A DNA stretch of 64,000 bases. It comes from Aquisphaera giovannonii. GTDB taxonomy: Bacteria > Planctomycetota > Planctomycetia > Isosphaerales > Isosphaeraceae. Below, piece by piece: positions 8,562-16,708 of this stretch; the stretch's first letter is position 1; each line of letters opens with the position of its first letter. A program made the position numbers and the translations under genes. A model generated the notes under the pieces. The model was given only the letters and a program-made list of their open reading frames with translations. It was not told the DNA's origin and ran no database searches. The DNA lies in assembly GCF_008087625.1 (NCBI RefSeq), contig NZ_CP042997.1, positions 9,672,001 through 9,736,000 of the forward strand, written 5' to 3'.

Positions 8562-9026
8562 TCAGCGATTCCGGACCCGAATGTGGATGGCCTGGTCGGC
8601 CCCCACTCGTTCCTCGATGATGGTCATGTCCCGATCCTTCAGCTCGGTCATGAGCCGGTGATACGCATACTGCTGGGCGACGCGGCCGACGAGGGCCTCG
8701 CCGATCTGCTTCAACTCCGCCTTGGACCGCCCAGCGCCCTCCACGCAGAGCTTCAGGGCGCCCCGGGCGTCGCGGCTGAAGATCGCGAGGATGCCGTCGC
8801 GCTCGACGACCAGACGCTCGTCGGTCCCGGCGCCGCCGGCGAGGATCTCGGAGTCCTCCAGCTCGATCTCGGCGCGGGCGGTCGCCTTCTGGCCCGCGCG
8901 GACGCTGGAGTCCTGCATGGCCCGCGCGGTGGCGTACCCCATGCTGCTGACCGCCGCGGTGATCGCCGCGGAGAGGAGCGGCCACGAGGCGACCAGCAGC
9001 GGGCTAACGACGAGGACGGTGCTCAT
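8562..9026 (-). CDS. DUF1257 (Ycf35-like) protein
   Basis: A 154-residue protein of the DUF1257 family, the family of the chloroplast/cyanobacterial Ycf35 protein. The C-terminal half carries the recognisable parts: ALVGRVAQQYAYHRLMTELK, followed by a short strand DMTIIEERVG and IHIRVR. The N-terminus (VLVVSPLLVASWPLLSAAITAAV) is hydrophobic and may touch the membrane, which is not typical of the cyanobacterial members I know. Biochemical function is unknown in the family. The gene starts 33 bp after the AAA+ ATPase and precedes DUF2997, the arrangement repeated in many bacteria. Confidence 0.8.
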   Translation of the reverse strand: MSTVLVVSPLLVASWPLLSAAITAAVSSMGYATARAMQDSSVRAGQKATARAEIELEDSEILAGGAGTDERLVVERDGILAIFSRDARGALKLCVEGAGRSKAELKQIGEALVGRVAQQYAYHRLMTELKDRDMTIIEERVGADQAIHIRVRNR

Positions 9027-9059
9027 GGGATTGGGCTCCGTGGGAGGTCTCGGTTCCTG

Positions 9060-10775
9060 TCAGATCTCCAGCTTGCGGCGGGCCTCCGCCGGCTCGGCCG
9101 GGGCGCGGGCGGGCGTGCCCGTGGACGGCCGGGCCCGGCCCTGCGCCCAGTTCCGCAGGCGGTTCAGCTCCTCGCTCATCGTCCGCGAGAGGGGCACGGC
9201 CTGCGAGAGCTCGGCCCGCAGGGTCTCGGTGTCCAGCTCGCCCCCGCGGCTGAAGGCGTCGAAGAGGCCCGCGACGATCGCCTCCTCGATCTCCGCCCCG
9301 CTGAAGCCCTCGCTCAGCTTCGCCAGCGCAGCCACGTCGAAGGCGTCGGGATTCCGCCGTCGCTTCAGGAGGTGGATCCGGAAGATCTCGCGCCGCTCCT
9401 CCTCGTTGGGGAGGTCCACGAAGAAGATCTCGTCGAGGCGGCCCTTGCGGAGGAGCTCCGGCGGGAGCTGGCTGACGTCGTTGGCCGTGGCGATGACGAA
9501 CACCGGCGCCGTCTTCTCGGAGAGCCACGTCAGGAACGTGCCGAAGACGCGAGACGCGGTCCCGCCGTCGCTGCCGGCCGACCCCGCCGATCCGGCGAAG
9601 GCCTTGTCGATCTCGTCGATCCAGAGGATCGCCGGCGCGACCGATTCCGCAGTCTGGATCGCCCGCCGCATCGACTCTTCGCTGGAGCCGACCAGGCTGC
9701 CGAAGACCCGGCCGATGTCGAACCGCAGCAGCGGCAGCTTCCAGAGGCTGGAGGCCGCCTTGGCGCAGAGGCTCTTGCCGCACCCCTGCACGCCCAGCAG
9801 CAGCACCCCGCGCGGGGATGGCAGGCCGAACCGCGCGGCCCGTTCGCTGAACGCGGCGCTCCGCTTGCGGAGCCAGTCCTTGAGGTTCTCCAGCCCCGCC
9901 ACCGAGGCGAACTTCTCGTGGCTCTCGTAATACTCGAGCATCCCGCTCTTGCGGATGATCTGCTGCTTCTCGCTGAAGACTACGCTGACGTCGTCGGCGT
10001 CGAGCTTCCCGTCCAGGATCAGGGTCTTGGCGAAGACGTTCTCCGCCTCCTTGAGCGTCAGCCCGCGCGCGGCGTGGACGAGCTTCTCCCGGGCCTCGCC
10101 GTCGAGGTTGATCGTGATCCGCGGCTGGTCCTTCACGTCCTCGATGATCCGGTCCAGCAGGCCGTTGAAGTCCTGCACGGAGGGCGACCCGAACTCGACG
10201 ACGGCCACGTCCTTCGAGAGCTCGGTCGGGATCTTCATGATCGGCGAGACGAGCACCACCGTCTTGTACGTGTCGCGGAGGGCCTGGGCCACGTCCCGCA
10301 GGCGCCGGATGTTCCGGAGGTTGCCGGGGCAGACGCGGATGTCCAGGTGGTCGTGCAGGTCCTTGAAGAGGAAGATCGCCGGGTCCACGTGGGCGACCAC
10401 CGCGTCCAGCCCGGCGACCGGGTCGCAGGTGCTCCCCGCGCCCCCCTTGGACCTTTGCGGGTCCGCGCCGAATTTCACCAGCCCCTGGCTGCACGTCCAG
10501 ACGTGGAGCGTCTTGTTGCGCCGCTTGGCGATCTCCTGGAGCCGCTGCTCGAGCCGCTCCTCCTCCCAGGTGACGACGTAGATGATCGGATACCGCGCGC
10601 GGATCAGGACCTCGAGCTCGTCCGGCGGGCGGCGGGCCTGCGCCGGGGGCGACGACGGCGCGGCCGTAGCGGGCTGGGACGCCCGGGCGGGCGCGGCCTG
10701 TCGGGGCGCCTCGCGCTGCGGCGACGCGGGCTGGGGGGCGGCGTGGTGTCCGTTGCGCGGGCTGTCGTCGCTCAT
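9060..10775 (-). CDS. Ycf46-like AAA+ ATPase
   Basis: A 571-residue AAA+ ATPase. An Ala/Pro-rich N-terminus (1-55) leads into the Ycf46-type N-domain (DELEVLIRARYPIIYVVTWEE) with degenerate P-loop-like architecture. The active AAA+ module follows, with Walker A GVQGCGKS near residue 327, Walker B ILWIDEIDKAF near 381, sensor 1 VFVIATAND and the arginine-finger region LLRKGRLDEIFFVDLP. The LPNEEERREIF and GFSGAEIEEAI segments are typical of the FtsH-like/Ycf46 clade. In cyanobacteria Ycf46 has been linked to inorganic carbon uptake; elsewhere its role is open. The start codon overlaps the stop of the preceding 79-aa gene by four bases, so translation is probably coupled. It is the likely motor of this operon. 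Confidence 0.88.
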   Translation of the reverse strand: MSDDSPRNGHHAAPQPASPQREAPRQAAPARASQPATAAPSSPPAQARRPPDELEVLIRARYPIIYVVTWEEERLEQRLQEIAKRRNKTLHVWTCSQGLVKFGADPQRSKGGAGSTCDPVAGLDAVVAHVDPAIFLFKDLHDHLDIRVCPGNLRNIRRLRDVAQALRDTYKTVVLVSPIMKIPTELSKDVAVVEFGSPSVQDFNGLLDRIIEDVKDQPRITINLDGEAREKLVHAARGLTLKEAENVFAKTLILDGKLDADDVSVVFSEKQQIIRKSGMLEYYESHEKFASVAGLENLKDWLRKRSAAFSERAARFGLPSPRGVLLLGVQGCGKSLCAKAASSLWKLPLLRFDIGRVFGSLVGSSEESMRRAIQTAESVAPAILWIDEIDKAFAGSAGSAGSDGGTASRVFGTFLTWLSEKTAPVFVIATANDVSQLPPELLRKGRLDEIFFVDLPNEEERREIFRIHLLKRRRNPDAFDVAALAKLSEGFSGAEIEEAIVAGLFDAFSRGGELDTETLRAELSQAVPLSRTMSEELNRLRNWAQGRARPSTGTPARAPAEPAEARRKLEI

Positions 10776-11011
10776 GATGTCGTCCCCTCTGCGGCCGAAG
10801 CGGGAGCGGCGCGATGGGCGGCGAGGCCGGCGATCCGGCCGAGCAGCCGACGCGTCCGGTCGTCCCGGGTCGGCAGCTTGCCGAGCACCTCGGCCATCGT
10901 CGCGGTGATGCCGAAGGCGAAGATGCGCCCGTCGGGCTGGATCGTGATCTCGCTCTCGGCGGATTCGTCCACGGCCTCGCGTGCCGGGCCCTTGTACGAT
11001 CGTCCGTTCAT
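10772..11011 (-). CDS. small conserved-looking protein of the AAA+/radical SAM operon
   Basis: A 79-residue protein overlapping both neighbours by four bases (ATGA with the radical SAM gene upstream and with the AAA+ gene downstream). This tight packing is strong evidence that it is real. The central segment SEITIQPDGRIFAFGIT has the same strand-PDGR-strand shape as the DUF2997 protein four genes later. A helical Arg-rich part (DDRTRRLLGRIAGL) follows. No named family is recognised. It could be a diverged DUF2997-like partner of the ATPase, which is inference from the motif only. Confidence 0.7.
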   Translation of the reverse strand: MNGRSYKGPAREAVDESAESEITIQPDGRIFAFGITATMAEVLGKLPTRDDRTRRLLGRIAGLAAHRAAPASAAEGTTS

Positions 11012-11835
11012 TCGATGACCCTCAGCCCCGCGGCCTGCGCGAGCTCCCGGGCGCGGTCGCCCTCGCCGGGGCCCAGCGGCCGGGCCAGCTCCGGATGGGA
11101 CGCCGCCTTCCAGCTCGGCAGGTAGCCGTCACGGACGCTGAATCCGGCGTCCGGCAGGTTGGCCTTCATCCAGCCGACGATCGGCCGGAAGCAGCATGCG
11201 AAGTGCCCCGGCAGCAGCAGGTGGCGGACGATGAGCCGGCCCTGCCCCGCGGCGATCTTCAGGTTCCGCGTCACGATCCGCAGGTAATCGTCGATGCCCG
11301 CGATCCGCCGGGCGCACGCATCGTCGCCGAATTTGAAGTCGGCGAGGTAGACGTCCGCCACGCCGTCGAGCAGTGCGAACGCCTCGGGCGTGCCGTGGAA
11401 GTCCGACTTCCAGACGATCGGCGGCAGGGGCGACGAGCATGCCGCCATCGCCCCCAGGATCGCCGGCAGGTGGATCGTCGGCTCCCCGCCGACCCATTGG
11501 AGGGTCCGCGCGCCGAGCGAGCGGCCCTCGCGGACCGCCTCGCCGAGGAACTCGGCCGTCAGCGGCCGGCCGTGGCGGGCGTCGAAGGCGTTCACGCCCG
11601 CCACGCAGAAGGCGCAGCGGAGGTCGCAGCCGGAGAGGTAGAACAGGTGCGACGGCACGAGCTCCCACTCTTCCCCATACTCGACCCGGTGCTTGAACAC
11701 GCGAGCCTCCGTCCCCGCGCGGCACGGCCCCCGCCCGCCGGACTCGCGGTCGGCGCCGCAGCGATGTTCGCAGAGCCCGCACGAGCGATAGTGCATCCGG
11801 GCCCGATCGAGCAGGTCGCCTACCGTCCCATCCAC
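11008..11835 (-). CDS. radical SAM protein, PflA/PflX-like
   Basis: A radical SAM enzyme of about 275 residues with the cluster motif CDLRCAFC (CxxxCxxC). Four or more further Cys in SCGLCEHRCGADRESGG and GPCRAG lie before it, typical of the PflX-like group that carries an extra metal site. LQWVGGEPTIHLPAI is the GGEP motif. Such proteins generate a 5'-deoxyadenosyl radical; the target here is unknown. I chose GTG at 11835 because GAGGTGA precedes it at good spacing. The frame stays open to a TTG at 11913, but that stretch contains the probable promoter (TTGACT/CATTAT). First gene of the eight-gene minus-strand operon. Confidence 0.85.
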   Translation of the reverse strand: MDGTVGDLLDRARMHYRSCGLCEHRCGADRESGGRGPCRAGTEARVFKHRVEYGEEWELVPSHLFYLSGCDLRCAFCVAGVNAFDARHGRPLTAEFLGEAVREGRSLGARTLQWVGGEPTIHLPAILGAMAACSSPLPPIVWKSDFHGTPEAFALLDGVADVYLADFKFGDDACARRIAGIDDYLRIVTRNLKIAAGQGRLIVRHLLLPGHFACCFRPIVGWMKANLPDAGFSVRDGYLPSWKAASHPELARPLGPGEGDRARELAQAAGLRVIE

Positions 11836-11857
11836 GCCACTCACCTCGACCCGGAAA

Positions 11858-11928
11858 ACGACAGTTGTCCTACGACATCCGTAGATAATGCCCCTTCGTC
11901 GGACAACAGTCAATAGGACAAATGTCCC
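11858..11928. promoter_or_regulatory. three GGACAA/TGTC operator-like motifs around the promoter
   Basis: GACAGTTGTCC lies at 11860-11870, GGACAACAGTC at 11901-11911 and the inverted repeat GGACAAATGTCC at 11916-11927. They sit respectively in the transcription start region, over the -35 and spacer, and just upstream of the -35. The half-site geometry (GACA, two bases, TGTC) resembles operators of BlaI/MecI/CopY-family repressors (TACAnnTGTA type). The identity of the regulator is inference, and none is encoded in the window. Confidence 0.45.
11885..11913 (-). promoter_or_regulatory. probable sigma70-type promoter of the radical SAM/AAA+ operon
   Basis: On the minus strand TTGACT (11913-11908) is followed after 17 bp by CATTAT (11890-11885). 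This is a good -35/-10 pair about 50 bp ahead of the proposed GTG start at 11835. The region is visibly less GC-rich than its surroundings. Confidence 0.5.
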
Positions 11929-12098
11929 AATCGGCGGCCGGCGGACCCGAGGGGTGTCGCCCCGGCCCGGCGACCGTCACCCCGCCCCCTTGCCGGAGGC
12001 GAGGCGGCGATGTGGAATGAGGTCCGCTCATGCCCCATGGCGACGGGGGACGAGGTCCGTCTCACCGCCGCTCCCACCCGCCGGATCGAGGACGAGCC

Positions 12099-13109
12099 AT
12101 GAATGCCCGCATGATTCACCTTCCCGTTCTGGCGGTCCTCGCGGGCTTCTGCACCGGAACCCTTGCGATGGCGGCGCCACCGGCCGCCGAGGGGCACGAG
12201 GCCGGCAAGCCGGTGCCCGGGCTGCGGAAACTGATGGACACGCCCCTGCGGGACACGTCGATATGCCGAGGCCCGGACGGGACGTACTACCTGACCGGCA
12301 CGCGCGAGCCGTTCTGGTCGTACAACGAGGGCATCCGCGTCTGGAGGTCCAGGGACCTCCGGGCGTGGGAGCCGCTGGGGATGGTCTACCGATACGGCGA
12401 GAGCCCGTGGCACAGGCCGTATCTGGACGCGAAGAGGCCGCTCTGGGCTCCCGAGATCCACCACCTCAAGGGTACGTTCTGGCTGACCTACAGCCTCCCC
12501 GGCTGGGACGGCACGGGCAGGACCTCCGGCTGCGGACTGCTCCGGAGCACCACGGGCAAGGCCGAGGGGCCGTACGAGGACATGCATCCGTCCGAACGTC
12601 TCGGCGACGAGATCGACGCCTCGCTGTTCCGGGACGACGACGGCAGCGTGTATTTCCTCTGGCACAGCGGCAAGATCGCGAAGCTGAAGCCGGACATGAC
12701 CGGGCTTGCCGAGCCCTACCGCTGGCTCCGGACGACGGGCACCGACCCGGCCCCCGGCCATCATTCCGGCCTCTGCGCCGGGATCTTCGGCCGCGACTCC
12801 TTCGACCACGTCGGCTACGAGGGGATGTTCCTCTTCAAGGCCAACGGCCGCTATTACCTCTCCTGCGCCGAGCTCATCGACGGCCGCTACTCCTGCGTGG
12901 TCGCCGAGTCGAAGGCCCTCCTGGGCCCCTACTCACCCCGCTACGAGGCGATCCCCCACGCCGGCCACAACGTCTTCTTCCGGGACGCCGAAGGCCGGTG
13001 GCTATCCACCTTCTTCGGAAGCGACGCCTCGGCCCCCTGGCAGGAGCGCCCGGGCGTGCTGCCCATCCACTTCGACGCCGACGGCCACCTCCGGCCGGGG
13101 GCAGAATGA
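12099..13109 (+). CDS. secreted glycoside hydrolase family 43-like protein
   Basis: A 336-residue protein with an N-terminal signal peptide (IHLPVLAVLAGFCTGTLAMA, cut near AAPPA). It has a five-bladed-propeller glycosidase layout. LRDTSICRGPDGTYYLTGT carries the expected catalytic base Asp. DEIDASLFRDDDGSVYFLW carries the pKa-modulating Asp. GYEGMFLFKANGRYYL carries the general-acid Glu. Family members act on arabinan, xylan or galactan side chains; the substrate is not readable here. Start at 12099 with GAGGACGAG upstream; an ATG at 12030 only adds a non-signal-like extension. It is divergent from the radical SAM operon. Confidence 0.8.
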   Translation: MNARMIHLPVLAVLAGFCTGTLAMAAPPAAEGHEAGKPVPGLRKLMDTPLRDTSICRGPDGTYYLTGTREPFWSYNEGIRVWRSRDLRAWEPLGMVYRYGESPWHRPYLDAKRPLWAPEIHHLKGTFWLTYSLPGWDGTGRTSGCGLLRSTTGKAEGPYEDMHPSERLGDEIDASLFRDDDGSVYFLWHSGKIAKLKPDMTGLAEPYRWLRTTGTDPAPGHHSGLCAGIFGRDSFDHVGYEGMFLFKANGRYYLSCAELIDGRYSCVVAESKALLGPYSPRYEAIPHAGHNVFFRDAEGRWLSTFFGSDASAPWQERPGVLPIHFDADGHLRPGAE

Positions 13110-13354
13110 GCCCTTCCCTTGCGAGCCGACTCCGCCAGGTGACGAGGTGAGCGATCTCGGACTCGGTCGGCCCCGTCGCCGTGAAGGCCGGCTCACGCGG
13201 GACTGGATTGCCCAGGGTTCGCATCGATGCCGAAACTCCGGCCGCCCGATCGAACCTCACCCCACGCCCCGGTGTCGGGCGTTGCGATCGAAGGTCGATC
13301 GGGGATGATGGGACCGGGACTGGCCGAGGCCGAAGCAGACGAGGGCCGGCGTGC

Positions 13355-13759
13355 ATGACGGACGACGACATCGGCTCGCTCCTCGCGCGGTTCGAGGATG
13401 GGACGCTGCCGAGGGCGGAGTGGACGCACGGGGCGCACCTGGTCGTGGCGCTCTGGTATCTGCGGCGGCACAGTCGCGACGAGGCGATGGACCGCGTCCG
13501 CGACGGGATCCGTCGGTACAACGAACGGCAGGGGAACCACACCGGGTATCACGAGACGATCACGCTCGCGTGGGTCGAGGTGGTGGATCGGTTCCTGCAT
13601 GGTCGGGACGGGAAGGCGACGGACGCATCGCTCGCGGCAAGTCTGCTGGATCGATGCGGCCGGCCGGATTACCTGCTGCGGTTCTACTCCAGGGACCGAC
13701 TCTTCTCGGCCGAGGCCCGCGCCGGGTGGCTGCCGCCCGACCTCGAGGCGATCGGATGA
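13355..13759 (+). CDS. conserved hypothetical protein (helical, unknown function)
   Basis: A 134-residue helical protein beginning MTDDDIGSLLARFEDGTLPR. The stretch AEWTHGAHLVVALWYLRRH and the central YHETITLAWVEVVDRFL form a pattern I associate with a widespread uncharacterised bacterial family of this length. The conserved His residues (THGAH, YHET) could bind a metal, but nothing is established. A longer frame from 13181 adds a basic, disordered and implausible N-terminus. It is convergent with the sulfite-oxidase-like gene, 63 bp apart. Confidence 0.65.
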   Translation: MTDDDIGSLLARFEDGTLPRAEWTHGAHLVVALWYLRRHSRDEAMDRVRDGIRRYNERQGNHTGYHETITLAWVEVVDRFLHGRDGKATDASLAASLLDRCGRPDYLLRFYSRDRLFSAEARAGWLPPDLEAIG

Positions 13760-13822
13760 GCCGGGCCTTGCGCAGGTCGGCCCCCTCGGTCACGCCATGA
13801 TCACCCGGCGGCCACGCCGCGG

Positions 13823-14983
13823 CTACCGGACGGTCACTTCCACGGGGAGGATGTGATGGACCATCACGGTCCTCAGGTCCGGGTCGCGTTTCAGCGGCTG
13901 GGTGCGGCCTCGGTCGTCGGTGGCCCGGGCCATGAGGATGTGACGCCCGGGGCGGCCCGGGACCTTCCAGGTGAAGTCCCAGAGCCGCCAGGCGTGGCGG
14001 ATGGGCTCCCCGAGGAGCCGGGCGGGCGTCCACGAGGTCCCGCCGTCGACGCTGACATCAACCCGGGACACGAGGGCCTCGCCGGCCCACGCCGCGCCGA
14101 AGACGCGGTATTCCGCCCCGCGGGGCACCGCCTCGCCGGCGGCCGGGAGGGCGACCTGGGCCTTCACGCCGTTCTCGGTCAAGGGGACGAGCGTCGGCTC
14201 GCCCGAGCGGCGCTCGAAGGTCGAGTACTCGAGCGTCTGGAAGTAGCCGGCGAACGGACGCTCCGAGACGATCACCCGAGAGAGCCACTTCACCGACGCC
14301 ATGCCGTACCAGCCGGGCACGACCGCACGGACCGGGAAGCCGTGCGCCGGCGTCAGGTCCTCGCCGTTCATCGCGTAGGCGAGCAGCACGTCGCCGGCCG
14401 CCTTGGCGAGCGGGACGCTGCGGGCGAAGTGGATCTCGCCGGGCGACTTCGGCTCGTCGTCGATCCTGCCCCGGTCGGCCCCTTCCAGGATGACGTCCAC
14501 GGCCCCGCCCTTGACGCCGGCCCGCTCCAGCAACGCCCCGAGCGGAACGCCCGTCCACTCCGCGTTGCCCACCGCGCCGGTCTCCCACAGCAGGCCCTTC
14601 GCCTTGGGCACGAGGAAGACGCGACCGTTGCCCGCGCACTCGAGCATGGCCATGATGGTCCGGGAGGGCATCCGCCGCAGGTCCTGGAGCCCGAACTCGA
14701 AGGGCTCCCGGACGGCCCCCTCGATCTTCAGCCGCCATGTCGATGCGTCGAGCTCCGGCACGGCGAAATGGCTGCGCACGTAGAAGCGCCCGGCGGGCGT
14801 GAACGAGGAGTCGAGCTCGGAGAACGGCATCTCTAGGTTTCTCGGCTCCGACTCCCGCACGATCAGGCCGCGGGCGGACTTCTCGTCGGCCTTAGCCTCC
14901 CGCCCCGGGGCCATGCCGGCCAGTGGCGCGGCCATGAGGCCGCCGAGGAAGGTGCGGCGGCCGAGGATGCCTTCGCTGTTCAT
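13823..14983 (-). CDS. Tat-exported sulfite oxidase-type molybdopterin enzyme
   Basis: A 386-residue protein with a twin-arginine signal (GRRTFLGGLMAAPLAGMAPG). The oxidoreductase molybdopterin-binding domain follows (residues ~80-260), with the Mo-coordinating cysteine in MAMLECAGNGR and the cofactor-binding stretches TPAHGFPVRAVVPGWYGMASVKWL. A C-terminal Mo-co oxidoreductase dimerisation domain is suggested by SRVDVSVDGGTSWTPA and HAWRLWDFTW. In the family the enzyme oxidises sulfite or reduces S-/N-oxides in the periplasm; the electron partner is not encoded nearby. The start at 14983 is preceded by GGGGAG; a frame from 15184 would place the Tat signal internally. Confidence 0.88.
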   Translation of the reverse strand: MNSEGILGRRTFLGGLMAAPLAGMAPGREAKADEKSARGLIVRESEPRNLEMPFSELDSSFTPAGRFYVRSHFAVPELDASTWRLKIEGAVREPFEFGLQDLRRMPSRTIMAMLECAGNGRVFLVPKAKGLLWETGAVGNAEWTGVPLGALLERAGVKGGAVDVILEGADRGRIDDEPKSPGEIHFARSVPLAKAAGDVLLAYAMNGEDLTPAHGFPVRAVVPGWYGMASVKWLSRVIVSERPFAGYFQTLEYSTFERRSGEPTLVPLTENGVKAQVALPAAGEAVPRGAEYRVFGAAWAGEALVSRVDVSVDGGTSWTPARLLGEPIRHAWRLWDFTWKVPGRPGRHILMARATDDRGRTQPLKRDPDLRTVMVHHILPVEVTVR

Positions 14984-15237
14984 GAAATTCTCCCCTCGTG
15001 GACGCCGCCCGGCGGCGCTACCCGCCGGGACGATGGCGATGATGACGTGCCAGGCGAATCCGGTGCCGGCACGCCGGCATCCACATCGCATCCCCCGGTT
15101 CCTCGCCGCGAAGATCGAGTCCGGGCGGCCCGTTGGAATGGAGGCCCGTCCATTGTAGGTTGGCGCCGGGATCGTCCGGGCCACCTCCGGCCGCCACCGC
15201 CGAGCGGTGCGAGCGAACCAGTTGAGGATCAGACGCC

Positions 15238-16542
15238 ATGCCGCGAACCTGGGTATTCACGACGACGATCGGATTTGCCGTGCTCGGGCTGGTCGGGCGG
15301 TCCACGGCCCGCGAGGCGGCCGGGGCGGGCAGCGACCCCTATCCGCTCGCGGACGCGGCGGAATGCCGACCGCGCGACGGGCTGCCGAACTTCCTGGCGA
15401 AGGCCCGCACGCCCGGGGCCGAGGTCAGGGTGGCCTATCTCGGCGGCTCGATCACGGCGCAGGACGGGTGGAGGCCGAAGACGCAGGCGTCCTTCCGGAA
15501 GGCCTATCCGGATTCGAAGTTCTCCGAGATCAACGCCGCGATCGGCGGAACGGGCTCGGACCTGGGCGTGTATCGGCTCAAGCAGGACGTGCTCGACCAT
15601 CGGCCCGACCTGCTGTTCGTCGAGTTCGCCACCAACGACGGCGGGGCGTCCCCGGATCAGATCCGCCGCTGCATGGAAGGGATCGTGCGGCAGACGTGGC
15701 GTGCCCTGCCCTCCTGCGACATCTGCTTCGTCTACACGCTCACCGAGTCCGCCGCCGGGCCGATGCTCGCCGGGAAGTTCCCGCGGTCTGCCAGCGTGAT
15801 GGAGGAGGTCGCCAACCATTACGGCATCCCGTCGATCCACATGGCCATGGAGGTGACGCGGCTCGCGAAGGAGGGCCGGCTCATCTGGACCGGGCCTTTA
15901 CCGGGGCCGGCGGGCAAGGTCGTCTTCGCCAACGACGGCGTGCATCCCTACGCGGAGACCGGGCACGAGCTGTACCTCCAGGCGGTCGTCCGGTCCTTCG
16001 GGCCGATCGCCGCGGCGTCGAAGGACGCGAAGCCCCATGCCCTCGGCGCCCCGCTCACGCCCGGCAACTACGAGAATGCGAGACTGATCCCGATCGGCGA
16101 GGCCACGCTTTCGTCGGGCTTCGCCCCCGTTGACCTGGAGGCCGATCCCGAATTCCGGCACTTCGGCGCGCGGCTGAGGTCGCTCTACCGAGCGTCGCAT
16201 CCGGGAGACTCGATCACCTTCAAATTCAAAGGGACGAGCGCTTCGATCTACGACGTGATCGGCCCGAGCGTCGGGCAGGTCCTCGTCACGGTGGACGGCG
16301 GCCCGCCGCGTGTGGCGAATCGCTTCGACGGTTTCTGCCTCTACAACCGCCTGGCCGTCGTGCCCGTCGCCACCAACCTCCCGGACACGGTCCACACGGT
16401 CAAGGTGGAGATCGATCCGCGCGAGCCGGACCGGATGAAGATCCTCGGCGAGCGGACGAAGGAGATCAAGCAACCCGAGCGGTTCCGGGGAACAAGTTTC
16501 TATCCTGGCGCGATCCTGGTCGTCGGCGAACTGGTGAAGTAG
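15238..16542 (+). CDS. secreted SGNH/GDSL hydrolase
   Basis: A 434-residue exported protein (signal WVFTTTIGFAVLGLVG). The SGNH blocks are VAYLGGSITAQDGW (nucleophile Ser), AAIGGTGSDLG, FVEFATNDGG and DGVHPYAETGHELY (Asp-His pair), covering residues ~60-250. The C-terminal ~170 residues form a beta-rich ancillary module (GDSITFKFKGTSASIYDVIG) often found on planctomycete acetyl-esterases. Deacetylation of polysaccharides is the likely role by family, but the substrate is unknown. The gene is divergent from the molybdoenzyme and convergent with a second SGNH gene, across an inverted repeat. Confidence 0.82.
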   Translation: MPRTWVFTTTIGFAVLGLVGRSTAREAAGAGSDPYPLADAAECRPRDGLPNFLAKARTPGAEVRVAYLGGSITAQDGWRPKTQASFRKAYPDSKFSEINAAIGGTGSDLGVYRLKQDVLDHRPDLLFVEFATNDGGASPDQIRRCMEGIVRQTWRALPSCDICFVYTLTESAAGPMLAGKFPRSASVMEEVANHYGIPSIHMAMEVTRLAKEGRLIWTGPLPGPAGKVVFANDGVHPYAETGHELYLQAVVRSFGPIAAASKDAKPHALGAPLTPGNYENARLIPIGEATLSSGFAPVDLEADPEFRHFGARLRSLYRASHPGDSITFKFKGTSASIYDVIGPSVGQVLVTVDGGPPRVANRFDGFCLYNRLAVVPVATNLPDTVHTVKVEIDPREPDRMKILGERTKEIKQPERFRGTSFYPGAILVVGELVK

Positions 16543-16571
16543 GAGCCCGGCCGCGTGCTGGCATTCCTCTG

Positions 16572-16689
16572 TCCGGGTGGCCGTGGTGGAGCACAGCGAC
16601 ACTACGGTCGGGCCCTTGCGATGACCACGCTTTCCCCCGCGACGAGCCGATCCCGCGGTGTCGCTGCGCTCCACCACAGCCACCCGGGA
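16572..16689. repeat. imperfect inverted repeat between convergent SGNH genes
   Basis: The arm at 16572-16604 (TCCGGGTGGCCGTGGTGGAG...) is the near-complement of 16656-16689 (...CTCCACCACAGCCACCCGGGA). The arms are about 33 bp with a few mismatches, separated by about 50 bp. It would fold into a long hairpin in both transcripts and can act as a two-way transcription end. The sequence style suggests a dispersed genomic repeat, but only one copy is present here. Confidence 0.7.
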
Positions 16690-16708
16690 ATGGCTCATTC
16701 CGCCGCCA

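Noticed and set aside
7371-11018. 1215-codon plus-strand frame opposite the AAA+ operon
   Set aside because: Runs across several clear minus-strand genes and their gaps; shadow frame.
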